Assembly (NCBI RefSeq): GCF_000969415.1
Contig: NZ_JZEX01000097.1
Coordinates: 1-64,000 of the forward strand
Length of the DNA: 64,000 bases
Direction of reading: 5' to 3'
Origin: Devosia geojensis
GTDB taxonomy: Bacteria > Pseudomonadota > Alphaproteobacteria > Rhizobiales > Devosiaceae
Shown piece by piece: positions 48,198 through 57,621 of this stretch. A model generated the notes under the pieces. The model saw only the letters and a list, made by a program, of their open reading frames with translations, was not told where the DNA came from and did no database searches. The position numbers and the translations under genes are program-made. Within the stretch, counting starts at the first letter, position 1. The number at the start of each line of letters is the position of its first letter.

Positions 48198-48770
48198 GTT
48201 CCAGCGCGTCACGATGTCGCCAAGCACCGGACGCGGCCGGTCCTCGATCGCCGTAGCCGGCGTGCCGATATGCACGAAGCCGACGAACCGCTCGCCGGGC
48301 GCGGCCCCGAGCATCGCGGCGGCCTCCTCGTCATAGGCGAACCAGCGGGTCACCCACGAGGCGGCGAACCCCAGCGCATAGGCGGCATGCACCAGGTTGA
48401 ACGCCACGTTTCCCGCCGAGATCAGCTGCTCGAACTGGGGAATCTTGGGATGTTCCTTCGCCGTCGAAAGGACCCCGACGACGAGCGGCGCCGGCAGGAA
48501 CTGCCGGCGCTCGATATCGAGCCGCGCTGCGTCCGCCGCCGGCTCGCGCGCCTCGACGATCTCTGCCAAACGCTCGCCCGCGCGCTCGCGCGCCGCCCCT
48601 TCGAACACCACCAGCCGCCAGGGCGCGAGCTTGCCATGGTCGGGCACGCGGGTGGCGATGGTCAGCAGTTCCTCGAGCTGCCCGGCGTCCGGCCCCGGCT
48701 CCCTGAGAAAGGCCTGCCCCACCGAGCGGCGGGTCATCAGGTAGGACTTGAGGGCGGTATTCTCGGCCAT
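48192..48770 (-). CDS. Nitroreductase family protein
   Basis: A 192-residue FMN-dependent oxidoreductase-like protein. Typical parts are LMTRRSVGQAFLREPGPDAG, RVPDHGKLAPWRLVVFEG, QLISAGNVAFNLVHAAYALG and GFVHIGTPA. The RRS and HGKLAPWR residues bind FMN phosphate and substrate in this YdjA-like subgroup. Its natural substrate is unknown. It is the upstream neighbour of the transglycosylase gene, which has its own regulatory site between. Confidence 0.92.
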   Translation of the reverse strand: MAENTALKSYLMTRRSVGQAFLREPGPDAGQLEELLTIATRVPDHGKLAPWRLVVFEGAARERAGERLAEIVEAREPAADAARLDIERRQFLPAPLVVGVLSTAKEHPKIPQFEQLISAGNVAFNLVHAAYALGFAASWVTRWFAYDEEAAAMLGAAPGERFVGFVHIGTPATAIEDRPRPVLGDIVTRWNG

Positions 48771-48975
48771 AAACTTGCTCCTCGCATTCAGCTTTTCGCT
48801 GGATACGACGTTTGCGCCGCGCCGCCCATATGGCAGCGCAAGTTTTTCCGCGTTTGCCGCGCCGACCCCTGTTCCAATCCGGCGACGACTGTGACACAGG
48901 TTTTCCCCATTCCCGGCCTAAGCCGTGCGCGGGCGCGGCAAATTCCGCCGGGCAGGATGAGTGTGCGGAGTGTTC

Positions 48976-49947
48976 ATGCGTCTCGGGTTCTTGATGGTCG
49001 CCCTCGTCGCCGGCGCGCTGCTGGCGGGGCTGGAATCGCCTGCTCCTGTACTGGCGCAGGAAGCGAGCGAGATGCCCCCGCTGCCGAGGCCCCGGCCGGA
49101 CCGGAACGCGCCGGCGCCCGCCGCGCCCACTACGACCTCCCCGGCCGCGACCGCCACCGAGGCCATCAGCGCCCTCACCAACGCGCCGCAGCCGGTCACG
49201 CTCACCGCCAGTATCTCGACGGGGGGCGCGCAGGTGACCGAAGGCCTGACCTGGCGCGTGTTCGACACCACGCCCGACGCCCAGGGCGAGCTCGCGATGG
49301 TCGCCAAATCGGAGGATGCGACCGCCAGCATCACTCTGCCGCCGGGCGAGTATGTCGTCCACGTCGCCTATGGCCGCGCCCAGACCAGCGACACCATGAC
49401 GGTCGCGCCCGGCGCCAACGCCAAGTCGATCGCCATCGAGGCCGGGGCGCTGCGCCTCAACGCGGCGGTGACCGGCGACATCCCGATACCCTCCGATCTC
49501 CTGCGTTTCGATCTCTTCACCGCCGGTGGATCGGAATCCGAACGCACGCTGGTGGCCGAGGGCGTTTCGCCCAACGACATCGTCACGCTCAACGCCGGGA
49601 CCTACCACATCGTCTCGCATTTCGGGCGCATCAATGCGGTGGTGCGTGCGGACCTGCGCGTCGAGCCGGGCCAGCTGACGGACGCCACCCTCTACCACCA
49701 GGCAAGCCAGATCTCCTTCAAGCTCGTCTCCGAGCCGGGCGGCGAGGCCATCGCCGACGTCGAATGGACCGTGCAGTCCCCGGACGGCACCACCCTCTTC
49801 ACCGACCTCGGCGCCTTTCCCTCGACGGTCCTCGCCGCCGGCGACTACCAGGTGATCGCCAAACAGGCCCAGTCGGTCTTCAACCGCGACTTCGAGGTGC
49901 GCTCCGGCTCGCCCCAGGAGGTCGAGGTGCTGACAGCCGTTTATTGA
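48976..49947 (+). CDS. Exported protein of unknown function with beta-sandwich-like repeats
   Basis: A 323-residue protein with signal peptide (MRLGFLMVALVAGALLAGLE, cleavage near PVLAQ). A Pro-rich stretch (PLPRPRPDRNAPAPAAP) follows, then three or so similar beta-rich modules. Repeat-like phrases are TLPPGEYVVHVAYGRAQ, TLNAGTYHIVSHFGRIN and VLAAGDYQVIAKQAQSV; each looks like the end of an Ig-like or carboxypeptidase-regulatory-like domain. No enzyme motif is seen. The next gene encodes a larger exported protein; together they may act at the cell envelope. Confidence 0.75.
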   Translation: MRLGFLMVALVAGALLAGLESPAPVLAQEASEMPPLPRPRPDRNAPAPAAPTTTSPAATATEAISALTNAPQPVTLTASISTGGAQVTEGLTWRVFDTTPDAQGELAMVAKSEDATASITLPPGEYVVHVAYGRAQTSDTMTVAPGANAKSIAIEAGALRLNAAVTGDIPIPSDLLRFDLFTAGGSESERTLVAEGVSPNDIVTLNAGTYHIVSHFGRINAVVRADLRVEPGQLTDATLYHQASQISFKLVSEPGGEAIADVEWTVQSPDGTTLFTDLGAFPSTVLAAGDYQVIAKQAQSVFNRDFEVRSGSPQEVEVLTAVY

Positions 49948-50065
49948 CGCACCGCTGTCGCCCTTCTGTCACCTCGATCGGCGAGAGAAGGTACAGCGTT
50001 CCGCTATTGCAGCCGCCGGCGCGATGACACACATTGCCGGCAACTCGTGCAGAGGAGATGACGAG

Positions 50066-51856
50066 ATGACCTTCGAGTTCCGAACGCGCCGCCTTCCGGC
50101 GATCGCCTGCGCGCTCCTGCTGGCCGCCGCGCCGGCAGTCGCGCAGGACAAGGTCAAGACCCCCGAGCCGGCGGAGACGTCCGCCCCCTCGGCCCCGCCG
50201 GAAATCGCGGTCGAGATTCCCGAGATCACCGCCGAAGGTTCGACCCTCGACGCCGACGCGATCCGCGATATCCTGACCGCCGGCAATGTCGCCGGCCATG
50301 CCGAGGAGCTGGCGCGCCTCGAGGCCGACCGCATCGTCATCCCGCAGGTGCTTGTTTCGGTGACGATTCCGGACGATCCGGATGCCTCGACGCAGTTCTC
50401 CTACAACGACGTCGAGCTCTCGAACGTGTCCGGCGGCATCGCCGCCTCGGCCACCATCGGCGGCCTGACGAGCACGGGTCCGCAGGACTTCACCATCGAG
50501 TTCGGCGCCATGAGCGCCGCCGATTTCGACATCGGCGCAACCCTTGCCTTCTACGGCTTCGTCGAGCCCGGCGCCGATACCGGGTTCAAGACCATCTACC
50601 GCGACCTCTCGTTCGAGGGAGGAACCTTCGCAGGCGACGGCATGACCTGCAATATCGGCGCCGCATCGGCCGAGGAGTTCCGCGCCCGTCCCCTCGAAAC
50701 CCCGCTCACCGAGATCATGACCCTCGCCAGCGAGATGGAAGCCTCCGGCGAGGAGCCGCCCCCGGCGACGATCGCCAAGTTCCTGACGGTCTATGCCGAC
50801 ATGATCACCGCCTTCGAATCCACCCCCATGACTTTCGAGGGGATCAATTGCGAGGGCGAGGTCGAAGAGGGCCCGATGACCTTCGCGCTCGGCAGCATGA
50901 CGGTCGATGGCTTCGTGCCCGGCACCTATCCGCAGGTCACGATCTCCGACATCGCGGTCGCGGTGGAAAGCGGTCCGGAAGCCGGCACCTTCAATATCGG
51001 TGAGGTGGTGCTGAAGAGCTTCGATTTCTCGCGGCAGGTCGAACTCCTGCGCAATGCGCCCGAAGATGTCGACGAGAGCTGGTTCGAGGCCAACGCCCGC
51101 AGCCTCATCCCGGCCTTCGAGGGTTTCTCGTTCTCCGGCGTGGATTTCGATATCCCCGATCCGGAAAATCCGGGCGCGCGCATCGCCGCCAATGTCGGCG
51201 CCTTCGACGTTTCGCTCGCCAACTACGTCAACGGCATCCCGGCATCGATCCAGAGCTCTGCCAGCAACGTCATCATCGACCTGCCGACCGACAGTGGCGC
51301 CCCGCAGATCCAGCAGCTCATCGACGCCGGCATCGACCGGCTCGATGTCGGCTTCAACCTGGCCCTGGCATGGGACGAGGCGAGCGAGACGATCGCCGTC
51401 AATGACATCACCTTCGAGGGCGCCAATCTCGCCACGATCAAGCTCGCCGGCACCGTCGGCAACGCGGTCGCCGAGCTCTTCTCCACCGACACCACCGTCG
51501 CCTCGATGGCCGGCCTCGGTGTCACCCTCAAGGACGTGCGGCTCGATCTCACCGATGCCGGGCTCTCCGACATCCTCCTGGGGATCGCCGGCGCCGAGCA
51601 GGGCGTCGATCCGGCCAGCATGCGCCCGATGATGGCGGGCGTCGCCGAAGGCATGGTGATGAGCGTCCTTGGCGGCGACGAGCAGGCCTCGAGCGTCGGT
51701 GCGGCCATCGCCGCGTTCGTGCGCGGCAACACCTCGCTTTCGCTGACGGCAACCGCCCTCGACGAGGCGGGCCTGTCGCTCTTCGAGCTGATGGCCGCCC
51801 AGGAAGACCCGACGACGCTCCTGAGCAAAGTCAAGATCGACGCCGTTTCGCAATGA
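50066..51856 (+). CDS. Large exported protein of unknown function
   Basis: A 596-residue protein with a signal peptide (MTFEFRTRRLPAIACALLLA, cleavage after AVAQ). The mature part is acidic, with repeated phrases such as DVELSNVSGGIAA, MTVDGFVPGTYPQVTISDIAV and DFSFSGVDFDIPDPENPG, suggesting a long beta-solenoid or repeated beta structure. A Cys pair (MTCNIG, INCEGE) is visible. I recognise no family. It overlaps the start of the DUF1624 gene by four bases (ATGA), so translation is coupled. AGGAG lies just before the ATG. Confidence 0.78.
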   Translation: MTFEFRTRRLPAIACALLLAAAPAVAQDKVKTPEPAETSAPSAPPEIAVEIPEITAEGSTLDADAIRDILTAGNVAGHAEELARLEADRIVIPQVLVSVTIPDDPDASTQFSYNDVELSNVSGGIAASATIGGLTSTGPQDFTIEFGAMSAADFDIGATLAFYGFVEPGADTGFKTIYRDLSFEGGTFAGDGMTCNIGAASAEEFRARPLETPLTEIMTLASEMEASGEEPPPATIAKFLTVYADMITAFESTPMTFEGINCEGEVEEGPMTFALGSMTVDGFVPGTYPQVTISDIAVAVESGPEAGTFNIGEVVLKSFDFSRQVELLRNAPEDVDESWFEANARSLIPAFEGFSFSGVDFDIPDPENPGARIAANVGAFDVSLANYVNGIPASIQSSASNVIIDLPTDSGAPQIQQLIDAGIDRLDVGFNLALAWDEASETIAVNDITFEGANLATIKLAGTVGNAVAELFSTDTTVASMAGLGVTLKDVRLDLTDAGLSDILLGIAGAEQGVDPASMRPMMAGVAEGMVMSVLGGDEQASSVGAAIAAFVRGNTSLSLTATALDEAGLSLFELMAAQEDPTTLLSKVKIDAVSQ

Positions 51857-52854
51857 CCGTGGCCGGCGCCGCACGCGCACCTGACGCAAGCGGCGCCGCC
51901 CGCCCCCGTTTCGCCCTGGTGGACGCCGTCCGCGGCGTCGCCATCATCGGGGTGGTCGTCTATCACTTCTTCTGGGACCTGAGCTATCTCTGGCTCATTC
52001 CCGTCGACGTCAGCACCCAGCCGGTCTGGGTCGCCTTCGCCCGCACGCTCCTCGGCAGCTTCGTCTTCCTCGTCGGGGTCGGCCTCGTCCTCGCCCACGG
52101 CAAGGGCATCCGCTGGCCGGCCTTCTGGCGGCGGCTGGCGATCATCGGCGGCGCAGCCCTCCTCGTCACCGCCGGCACCCTCGTCGCCTTTCCCGAGACC
52201 TTCGTCTATTTCGGCGTCCTGCACGCCATCACGCTCTTCAGCGTCCTGGGCCTCGCGTTCCTGCGGGCGCCGCTCTGGCTCGTCTTCGCTCTGGCGGTGC
52301 TCTTCGTGGGCGCGCCGCTCATCTTCACCGCACCGGTATTTTCCGAGCGCATCTGGTCGTGGATCGGTTTCTGGCCCGTCCCGCCGCCGACCAACGACCT
52401 GGTGCCGATCTTCCCCTGGTTCGGCCTCACCCTCGCCGGCATGGGGATAACCCGTGTCGTCCTCGCCGGCGGCTGGGCGGAGCGCATCGGGGCGTGGCGG
52501 GCCGAAGGCGCCTTCTCGCGCGCGCTGGTCACGGCGGGCCGTTGGAGCCTCGTGATCTATCTCGTGCATCAGCCGCTGCTGCTGGCCGTGCTCTACCCGG
52601 CCGCCAACACCATGTTCACGCACACTGCCTCCACCAACTCCTTCAACCGCACGTGCCAGATCGGCTGCACGGATACGGGCGCGAGCGATGCCTATTGCAC
52701 AGCCTATTGCGCCTGCGCCCGCGACGAAGTCGAAGCACGCGGGCTGTGGGAGGCGGTGGAAACGCTGACGCCGACTCCTGAGCAGACCGAGGCGGTGAAT
52801 GGCGTGGTGCTTGCCTGCTCGGCTGAAATTCCACCGGACACGGCTTTGGAATAG
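51853..52854 (+). CDS. DUF1624 (heparan-alpha-glucosaminide N-acetyltransferase-like) membrane protein
   Basis: A 333-residue integral membrane protein. The N-terminal part matches DUF1624: FALVDAVRGVAIIGVVVYHF then FWDLSYL, an acyltransferase-like motif with Arg-Gly and His. About seven hydrophobic spans follow, including WSLVIYLVHQPLLLAVLYPA. The C-terminal about 75 residues are unusual: six Cys, five of them clustered (CQIGC, DAYCTAYCACARDE) plus a single later one (LACSAE). This may bind metal or form disulfides. The start overlaps the previous stop by four bases. Confidence 0.82.
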   Translation: MTVAGAARAPDASGAARPRFALVDAVRGVAIIGVVVYHFFWDLSYLWLIPVDVSTQPVWVAFARTLLGSFVFLVGVGLVLAHGKGIRWPAFWRRLAIIGGAALLVTAGTLVAFPETFVYFGVLHAITLFSVLGLAFLRAPLWLVFALAVLFVGAPLIFTAPVFSERIWSWIGFWPVPPPTNDLVPIFPWFGLTLAGMGITRVVLAGGWAERIGAWRAEGAFSRALVTAGRWSLVIYLVHQPLLLAVLYPAANTMFTHTASTNSFNRTCQIGCTDTGASDAYCTAYCACARDEVEARGLWEAVETLTPTPEQTEAVNGVVLACSAEIPPDTALE

Positions 52855-52860
52855 GCTCCC

Positions 52861-53292
52861 CTATTCCTCGCCCGCCGGCCCCTGCCGCATCTGCTTGACC
52901 GCGCTGCGCCGCACCTTTGCCGCCAGGCGCCTCTCCTTGGAGGCCGCCGTCGGCTTGGTGGCAATGCGGCGCCTGGGGACGATCGCGCCTTCGCGCAGCA
53001 GCGCAACCAGGCGCGCAACGGCCGCATCGCGGTTCTGCATCTGGGTGCGGTAGCTGTTGGAGGTGAGGACGATCACGCCCTCCTTGGTCAACCGGCTGCC
53101 CGCCAGCGTCGCCACCCGGCGCTTCACCGGCTCGGGCAGCGACGGCGAGTTCATCAGGTCGAACCGCAGCTGCACCGCGCTCGACACCTTGTTGACGTTC
53201 TGCCCGCCGGGGCCGGAGGCGCGGATGAAGCTTTCCTCGATTTCACCGGGATCGATGGCGATCGTGCGGGTGATAGCGATAGGGTCGGCCAT
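52861..53292 (-). CDS. arfB: Alternative ribosome-rescue factor ArfB (peptidyl-tRNA hydrolase)
   Basis: A 143-residue release-factor-like protein that rescues stalled ribosomes by hydrolysing peptidyl-tRNA. The catalytic motif RASGPGGQNVNKVSSAVQLR is near the N-terminus, and the basic C-terminal tail (RRIATKPTAASKERRLAAK then KVRRSAVKQ) inserts into the empty mRNA channel. It lies convergent with the DUF1624 gene, 6 bases apart. Confidence 0.94.
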   Translation of the reverse strand: MADPIAITRTIAIDPGEIEESFIRASGPGGQNVNKVSSAVQLRFDLMNSPSLPEPVKRRVATLAGSRLTKEGVIVLTSNSYRTQMQNRDAAVARLVALLREGAIVPRRRIATKPTAASKERRLAAKVRRSAVKQMRQGPAGEE

Positions 53293-53328
53293 GGGTGGTC
53301 CTCATCGAAAATGGACCGACCGGTCCGG

Positions 53329-53556
53329 TCAGCGCTTCCAGCGCCCCTTGAAGATGATTTCGCCCTCGTGGACGGTCAATCCCCTGATCGTGGCGCGGTA
53401 GCGTCCGTCCAGCCCTTCGGCCGGGACGATCCAGCCCTTCTTCAGCATGCCCGAGAACACCTTCTCGCCGACGTCCTTGAAGTCATCGGGGCCGAGGGCA
53501 TTCTCCTCGCCCAGATGGGTCAGGACCTTGAGTTCTCGGTTGGACGGGCGGGTCAT
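53329..53556 (-). CDS. Small hypothetical protein, winged-helix-like
   Basis: A 75-residue protein starting MTRPSNRELKVLTHLGEENA, then LGPDDFKDVGEKVFSGMLKKGWIVPAE and TIRGLTVHEGEIIFKGRWKR. The helix pattern resembles a small winged helix but no family is certain. It lies 36 bases upstream of arfB on the same strand and may be co-transcribed. A longer in-frame start inside the family 3 repeat was rejected. Confidence 0.65.
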   Translation of the reverse strand: MTRPSNRELKVLTHLGEENALGPDDFKDVGEKVFSGMLKKGWIVPAEGLDGRYRATIRGLTVHEGEIIFKGRWKR

Positions 53557-53574
53557 GCGTCGTTCTCGTGAGAG

Positions 53575-53704
53575 TGCCACGCCTCGTGGTTCGAGGCGCC
53601 TCCGGCGCACCTCACCATGAGGCTACTGAGATCTCGTGACCAATCAGTAGTCCCTCATGGTGAGGCGGGAGCGCAGCGACCCTCGAACCACGAGGGGCGT
53701 GGCA
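53575..53704. repeat. Dispersed palindromic repeat, family 3 (complete copy)
   Basis: Nested inverted parts: GCCACGCCTCGTGGTTCGAG at the left against CTCGAACCACGAGGGGCGTG at the right, and inner CCTCACCATGAGG against CCTCATGGTGAGG. It lies between thrS and the small hypothetical gene. Other copies are at 55789-55920 and 63071-63164. Confidence 0.92.
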
Positions 53705-53711
53705 GTGTGCG

Positions 53712-55691
53712 TCAGGCGGCCGCGGCCGCCTTGGCCTTGAGGTCGGGCGCCGCGGCTTCCGCCATCAGCGCCACCATGGCGTCCATGAACGGCTGCACCG
53801 CCTGGCCCTCGCTGCCGAGACGGCGCACCGAGACGGTGCCCTCCTCGGCCTCGCGCTTGCCGACGACGAACATCAGCGGCACCTTGCCGACCGAATGCTC
53901 GCGCACCTTGTAGTTGATCTTCTCGTTACGGGTATCGAGCTCGGCCCGGATGCCGGCGGCCTTGAGCTGGTCGACGAGCTTTTGCGCATACCCGTCCGCA
54001 TCCGAGACGATGGTCGCGACCACCACCTGCACGGGTGCCAGCCACATGGGCATCTTGCCGGCGTGGTTCTCGATGAGGATGGCGATGAACCGCTCGAGCG
54101 ATCCTAGGATCGCGCGATGCAGCATCACCGGGCGCTGGCGCGAGCCGTCCTCGGCGACATACGAAGCGTCGAGCCGCTCCGGCATCACGAAGTCGAGCTG
54201 CAGCGTTCCGCACTGCCAGGATCGGCCGATGGCGTCCTTGAGGTGGAACTCAAGCTTGGGGCCATAGAACGCCCCCTCGCCCTCGGCGATCTCAAACTTG
54301 CGGCCGGTTGCCGCGAGGGCATCGCCGAGACCCTTCTCGGCCATGTCCCACACGGCATCGTCACCCGCCCGGGTATCAGGACGCGTGGCGAGCAGGATCT
54401 TCACTTCGGTGAAGCCCATGTCCTCGTAGACGGAGTCCAGCAGGTTGCAGAACGCTTCCGTCTCCTCCTGGATCTGGTCTTCCCGGCAGAAGATGTGCGC
54501 ATCGTCCTGCGTCATCTGGCGAACGCGCATCAGCCCGTGCAGGGCCCCATGCGCTTCGTTGCGATGGCAGCAGCCGAATTCGGCAAGCCGCAGCGGCAGA
54601 TCGCGGTAGGACTTGATCCCCTGGTTGAAGACCTGGACATGCGCGGGGCAGTTCATGGGCTTCAATGCCAGGAAGTTCACCTCCGACGAGATTTCCGGCT
54701 GCTCGCCTTCCGTCGAGGGGATCTCGTCGGGCACGATGAACATGTTCTCGCGGAACTTGCCCCAGTGGCCCGACTTCACCCACAGCTTGTTGTCGATGAG
54801 CTGCGGGGTCTTGATCTCCTTGTACCCCGCCCCGTTGAGGCGGCGGCGGATATAGGCTTCCATCTGATTGTAGATGACGAAGCCCTTCGGGTGCCAGAAG
54901 ACGCTGCCCTGTGCTTCCTCCTGCAGGTGGAAGAGGTCCATCTCCCGCCCGAGCTTGCGGTGGTCGCGCTTTTCGGCCTCCTCCATCATGGTGAGGTAGG
55001 CGTCGAGCTCGTCCTTGCTCGCAAAGGCGGTGCCGTAGATGCGGCTCAAGACCGGGTTGTTGCTGTCCCCGCGCCAATAGGCGCCGGCGACCTTGGTCAG
55101 CTTGAAGGCCTGCCCGACATCCTTGACCGTGCGCATGTGCGGCCCGCGGCAGAGGTCGAGCCACTGGCCCTGCCGGTAGATCCTGATCGGCTGGTCCTGC
55201 GGGATCACATCGACGAGCTCGACCTTGAAGGCCTCGCCCTTGGTCTCGAAGAAGGCTCTGGCCTGGTCGCGGGTCCAGATTTCCTTGGTGAACGCGGCGC
55301 CCCGGTCGATGATCTCGGCCATCTTCTTTTCGATGGCGCGCAAATCCTCCTCCGAGAACGGCTGCTCCCGGTAAAAGTCGTAGTAGAACCCGTTCTCGAT
55401 CACCGGTCCGATGGTCACCTGCGTGCCGGGCCAGAGCTCCTGCACCGCTTCGGCAAGCACGTGCGCGGCATCGTGCCGGATGAGCTCGAGCGCCGCCGGA
55501 TCGTCGCGCTTGACGAATTCGAGCGTCGCCCCGTCCGGCACTTCGTCCGAAAGGTCCGAAAGAACGCCGTCGACGCGCATGGCGACCGTCGCCTTGGCCA
55601 GCGACCTGGAGATGGACTCGACCACGGTAGTGCCGGTGGTGCCCAGCGCGTATTCGCGTGTGGCGCCATCGGGGAATCGTACCGTAATCAT
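53712..55691 (-). CDS. thrS: Threonyl-tRNA synthetase
   Basis: ThrRS charges tRNA-Thr and edits Ser-tRNA. The 659-residue protein has an N-terminal TGS domain ([14 protein letters not shown]), an editing domain with the metal site ([19 protein letters not shown] and later RGPHMRTV), the class II core ([20 protein letters not shown], then [14 protein letters not shown] and [17 protein letters not shown]), and an anticodon-binding C-domain ([10 protein letters not shown]). The start at 55691 has GAAGGAAAA directly upstream. No T-box leader is seen. It ends with AAAA and is flanked by family 3 repeats. Confidence 0.98.
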   Translation of the reverse strand: MITVRFPDGATREYALGTTGTTVVESISRSLAKATVAMRVDGVLSDLSDEVPDGATLEFVKRDDPAALELIRHDAAHVLAEAVQELWPGTQVTIGPVIENGFYYDFYREQPFSEEDLRAIEKKMAEIIDRGAAFTKEIWTRDQARAFFETKGEAFKVELVDVIPQDQPIRIYRQGQWLDLCRGPHMRTVKDVGQAFKLTKVAGAYWRGDSNNPVLSRIYGTAFASKDELDAYLTMMEEAEKRDHRKLGREMDLFHLQEEAQGSVFWHPKGFVIYNQMEAYIRRRLNGAGYKEIKTPQLIDNKLWVKSGHWGKFRENMFIVPDEIPSTEGEQPEISSEVNFLALKPMNCPAHVQVFNQGIKSYRDLPLRLAEFGCCHRNEAHGALHGLMRVRQMTQDDAHIFCREDQIQEETEAFCNLLDSVYEDMGFTEVKILLATRPDTRAGDDAVWDMAEKGLGDALAATGRKFEIAEGEGAFYGPKLEFHLKDAIGRSWQCGTLQLDFVMPERLDASYVAEDGSRQRPVMLHRAILGSLERFIAILIENHAGKMPMWLAPVQVVVATIVSDADGYAQKLVDQLKAAGIRAELDTRNEKINYKVREHSVGKVPLMFVVGKREAEEGTVSVRRLGSEGQAVQPFMDAMVALMAEAAAPDLKAKAAAAA

Positions 55692-55788
55692 TTTTCCTTC
55701 TCCGGAAATGAGAGTTATCGCGGCGACCATCGCCGCGAGCGGGGTTGTCTAGCATGGTTTTCGGTAGATGCCAGCCCATAGGATCGCA

Positions 55789-55920
55789 CCACGCCCTCGT
55801 GGTTCGAGGGTCGCTGCGCTCCCGCCTCACCATGAGGGCTACTGCTGGTTCCGCGCAGCTTCAGTAGCCCTCATGGTGAGGTGCTTGCCGCAGGCAAGCC
55901 TCGAACCACGAGGCGTGGCA
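55789..55920. repeat. Dispersed palindromic repeat, family 3 (complete copy)
   Basis: Left CCACGCCCTCGTGGTTCGAG, right CTCGAACCACGAGGCGTGGC, with inner CCTCACCATGAGGGC and GCCCTCATGGTGAGG. It lies between the yidD end and the thrS start. Confidence 0.92.
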
Positions 55921-55921
55921 C

Positions 55922-56233
55922 TTATTTCCACCGCCCATAACGCCATGGCGCATACCAATGCGCATCGGCGGGCAAAGCCTCCGGAACGGGATCGTACCCA
56001 TGCGTCCCGCCCGGTCGGCAGCGGGTGAACCGCGCGAGCCCCATCCACCCGCCCGGCCAGAAGCCGAAGCGCCAAATGGCGTCGCGCGTGTATTCCGAGC
56101 AGGTCGGCAGGTGGCGGCAGGTGCGCCCGGTGAACGCCGAGAGCGTGTAGCGATAAACGGTGATGAGGAAGACCGCCGCGAGCTTGAACGGAAAATCGAC
56201 GGCCCGCCAAAATCCGGCGATGAACGACTGCAT
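55922..56233 (-). CDS. yidD: Membrane protein insertion efficiency factor YidD
   Basis: A 103-residue small protein: VFLITVYRYTLSAFTGRTCR then HLPTCSEYTRDAIWRFGFWP, followed by RCRPGGTHGYDPVPE. The Cys-containing C-R-H-L-P-T-C-S-E-Y motif is diagnostic. YidD helps membrane-protein insertion by YidC. It overlaps the IscU-like gene by one base (TGATG), so the two are co-translated. The C-terminus is trimmed by the adjacent repeat but the family core is intact. Confidence 0.95.
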   Translation of the reverse strand: MQSFIAGFWRAVDFPFKLAAVFLITVYRYTLSAFTGRTCRHLPTCSEYTRDAIWRFGFWPGGWMGLARFTRCRPGGTHGYDPVPEALPADAHWYAPWRYGRWK

Positions 56234-56685
56234 CAGCTCGCCGCCGCAACCGATTCCCGCGACTCGATCTTTTCGAGCGCTGCCGCCACCGCGTCAAAGA
56301 CGAGGAGCGTCGAGGTGTGGCGCGGCGGATAGTCGCGCACGGGCTCGAGATATTTGAGGTCCGCCCACTTGCCGGTCGGGGGGGCGCCGTTCTGCTTGAG
56401 CATCGCGTGCATCTCGGCGCGCAGCGCCTGGAACTCTCCCGGCGTCGTGCCGACGATCTGGCGCGCAACGATAGCCGCCGAGGTCTGCCCCAGCGCGCAG
56501 GCGGAAATCTCGTGACCGTATTGGGTGATCACGCCGCCCCGCACGACCACGTCGACCTCGATGATCGACCCGCAGATGCGGCTGACCTTGCGCGCCGTCG
56601 CGTCCGGCTCGGCGAGCCGCGGCGCCTTGGGGGCGTTCGCTGCGATATCGAGGATTTTTTCGGAATAGAGATCGCTGAGGTCCAT
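56233..56685 (-). CDS. IscU/NifU-N-like iron-sulfur scaffold protein
   Basis: A 150-residue NifU-N-domain protein (start MDLSDLYSEKILDIAANAPK). Conserved Cys appear as RKVSRICGSIIEVDVVV and EISACALGQTSAAIVARQI. The third Cys of canonical IscU is absent: the region near residue 125 reads RDYPPRHTSTLLVFDAV. This suggests a divergent scaffold or carrier rather than standard IscU. It precedes yidD in a two-gene unit and diverges from folE. Confidence 0.82.
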   Translation of the reverse strand: MDLSDLYSEKILDIAANAPKAPRLAEPDATARKVSRICGSIIEVDVVVRGGVITQYGHEISACALGQTSAAIVARQIVGTTPGEFQALRAEMHAMLKQNGAPPTGKWADLKYLEPVRDYPPRHTSTLLVFDAVAAALEKIESRESVAAAS

Positions 56686-56706
56686 CGGTCGGCACAAATC
56701 TGTTTC

Positions 56707-56736
56707 TTGAGACGCAGGCGCCTTAGCCTATATAAG
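56707..56736 (+). promoter_or_regulatory. Likely sigma-70 promoter for folE
   Basis: TTGAGA at 56707-56712 and TATATA at 56729-56734 are spaced by 16 bases (TATAAG at 56731-56736 with 18 is an alternative). It lies about 100 bases before the folE start and points to folE. Confidence 0.5.
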
Positions 56737-56834
56737 TGCTTGCAAGCGCAGTGTCAGGCCTTTAGCCGGCACGATCCGTTTGCGTGGGGGCGCCGCGAAT
56801 GGCTGTCCCGGCAACAAGGAGCCCGATTTTCCCG

Positions 56835-57458
56835 ATGGATGCCCGCGTCAAGCCGCACGAGGTGATCACCCTCGACCATGCGCCCGTTCCGCGCCCTTCG
56901 CTCAAGGAAGTGGAAGAAGCCGTGCGCACCCTCATCGCCTGGGCCGGTGACGACCCCGAGCGCGAGGGCCTGCGCGACACCCCCATGCGCGTCGCCAAGG
57001 CCTACCGCGAGCTCTTTTCGGGCTACGAGCAGGAACCCGGGGAAGTGCTCGAGCGCACCTTCAAGGAAGTGGGCGGCTACGACGATATCGTCCTCGTGCG
57101 CGACATCCCCTTCCACTCGCACTGCGAGCACCACATGGTGCCGTTCGTCGGCAAGGCGCACATCGCCTACCTGCCCCATGACGGCGTCGTCGGTCTCTCC
57201 AAGCTCGCCCGCCTCGTCGATGTCTTCGCGCGCCGCCTGCAGACGCAGGAGAACCTGACCGCGCAGATCCTCGATGCCATCAACGAGCACCTCGGGCCCC
57301 GCGGCGCCGCGGTGATGCTGGAAGCCGAACACATGTGCATGACCATGCGCGGCGTGCGCGCCCATGGCGTGGCCACCATCACCCACCGCTTCACCGGCGT
57401 CTTCGCCGAGGACCGCGAAGAGCAGGACCGCTTCTTCTCGATGGTGGGCAAGCGCTAG
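56835..57458 (+). CDS. folE: GTP cyclohydrolase I
   Basis: FolE converts GTP to dihydroneopterin triphosphate, the first step of folate synthesis. It can also feed preQ1/queuosine synthesis, relevant to tgt and queA in this window. The 207-residue protein (from [15 protein letters not shown]) has zinc ligands in [13 protein letters not shown] and [12 protein letters not shown], and [14 protein letters not shown] near the N-terminus. AAGGAG lies 13 bases before this ATG; ATG at 56799 is an alternative start. It belongs to the type I enzyme. Confidence 0.96.
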   Translation: MDARVKPHEVITLDHAPVPRPSLKEVEEAVRTLIAWAGDDPEREGLRDTPMRVAKAYRELFSGYEQEPGEVLERTFKEVGGYDDIVLVRDIPFHSHCEHHMVPFVGKAHIAYLPHDGVVGLSKLARLVDVFARRLQTQENLTAQILDAINEHLGPRGAAVMLEAEHMCMTMRGVRAHGVATITHRFTGVFAEDREEQDRFFSMVGKR

Positions 57459-57621
57459 GACACGTGCGAGAAGGCGGGTACCGGCTTTTCGCGAAAGGCG
57501 TCGCGACGACAAATCTAGAGCCGGCGTTCGAGAACGCATGAGGCTCTAGCAACCGCAACCGCGATCAAACCTCGCGTTCGCCGCCATGCGATAAGCTGGG
57601 CGTCTCAACGCGAGTGAACCC

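Noticed and set aside
49880..51889. 669-codon minus-strand frame opposite the exported 596-residue gene
   Set aside because: Gly/Asp/His-rich without a family, while the plus frame has a signal peptide, ribosome site and coupled neighbour.
55692..55788. T-box or other leader before thrS
   Set aside because: The space before the repeat is under 100 bases and has no specifier hairpin or T-box sequence; T-boxes are not expected in this group.
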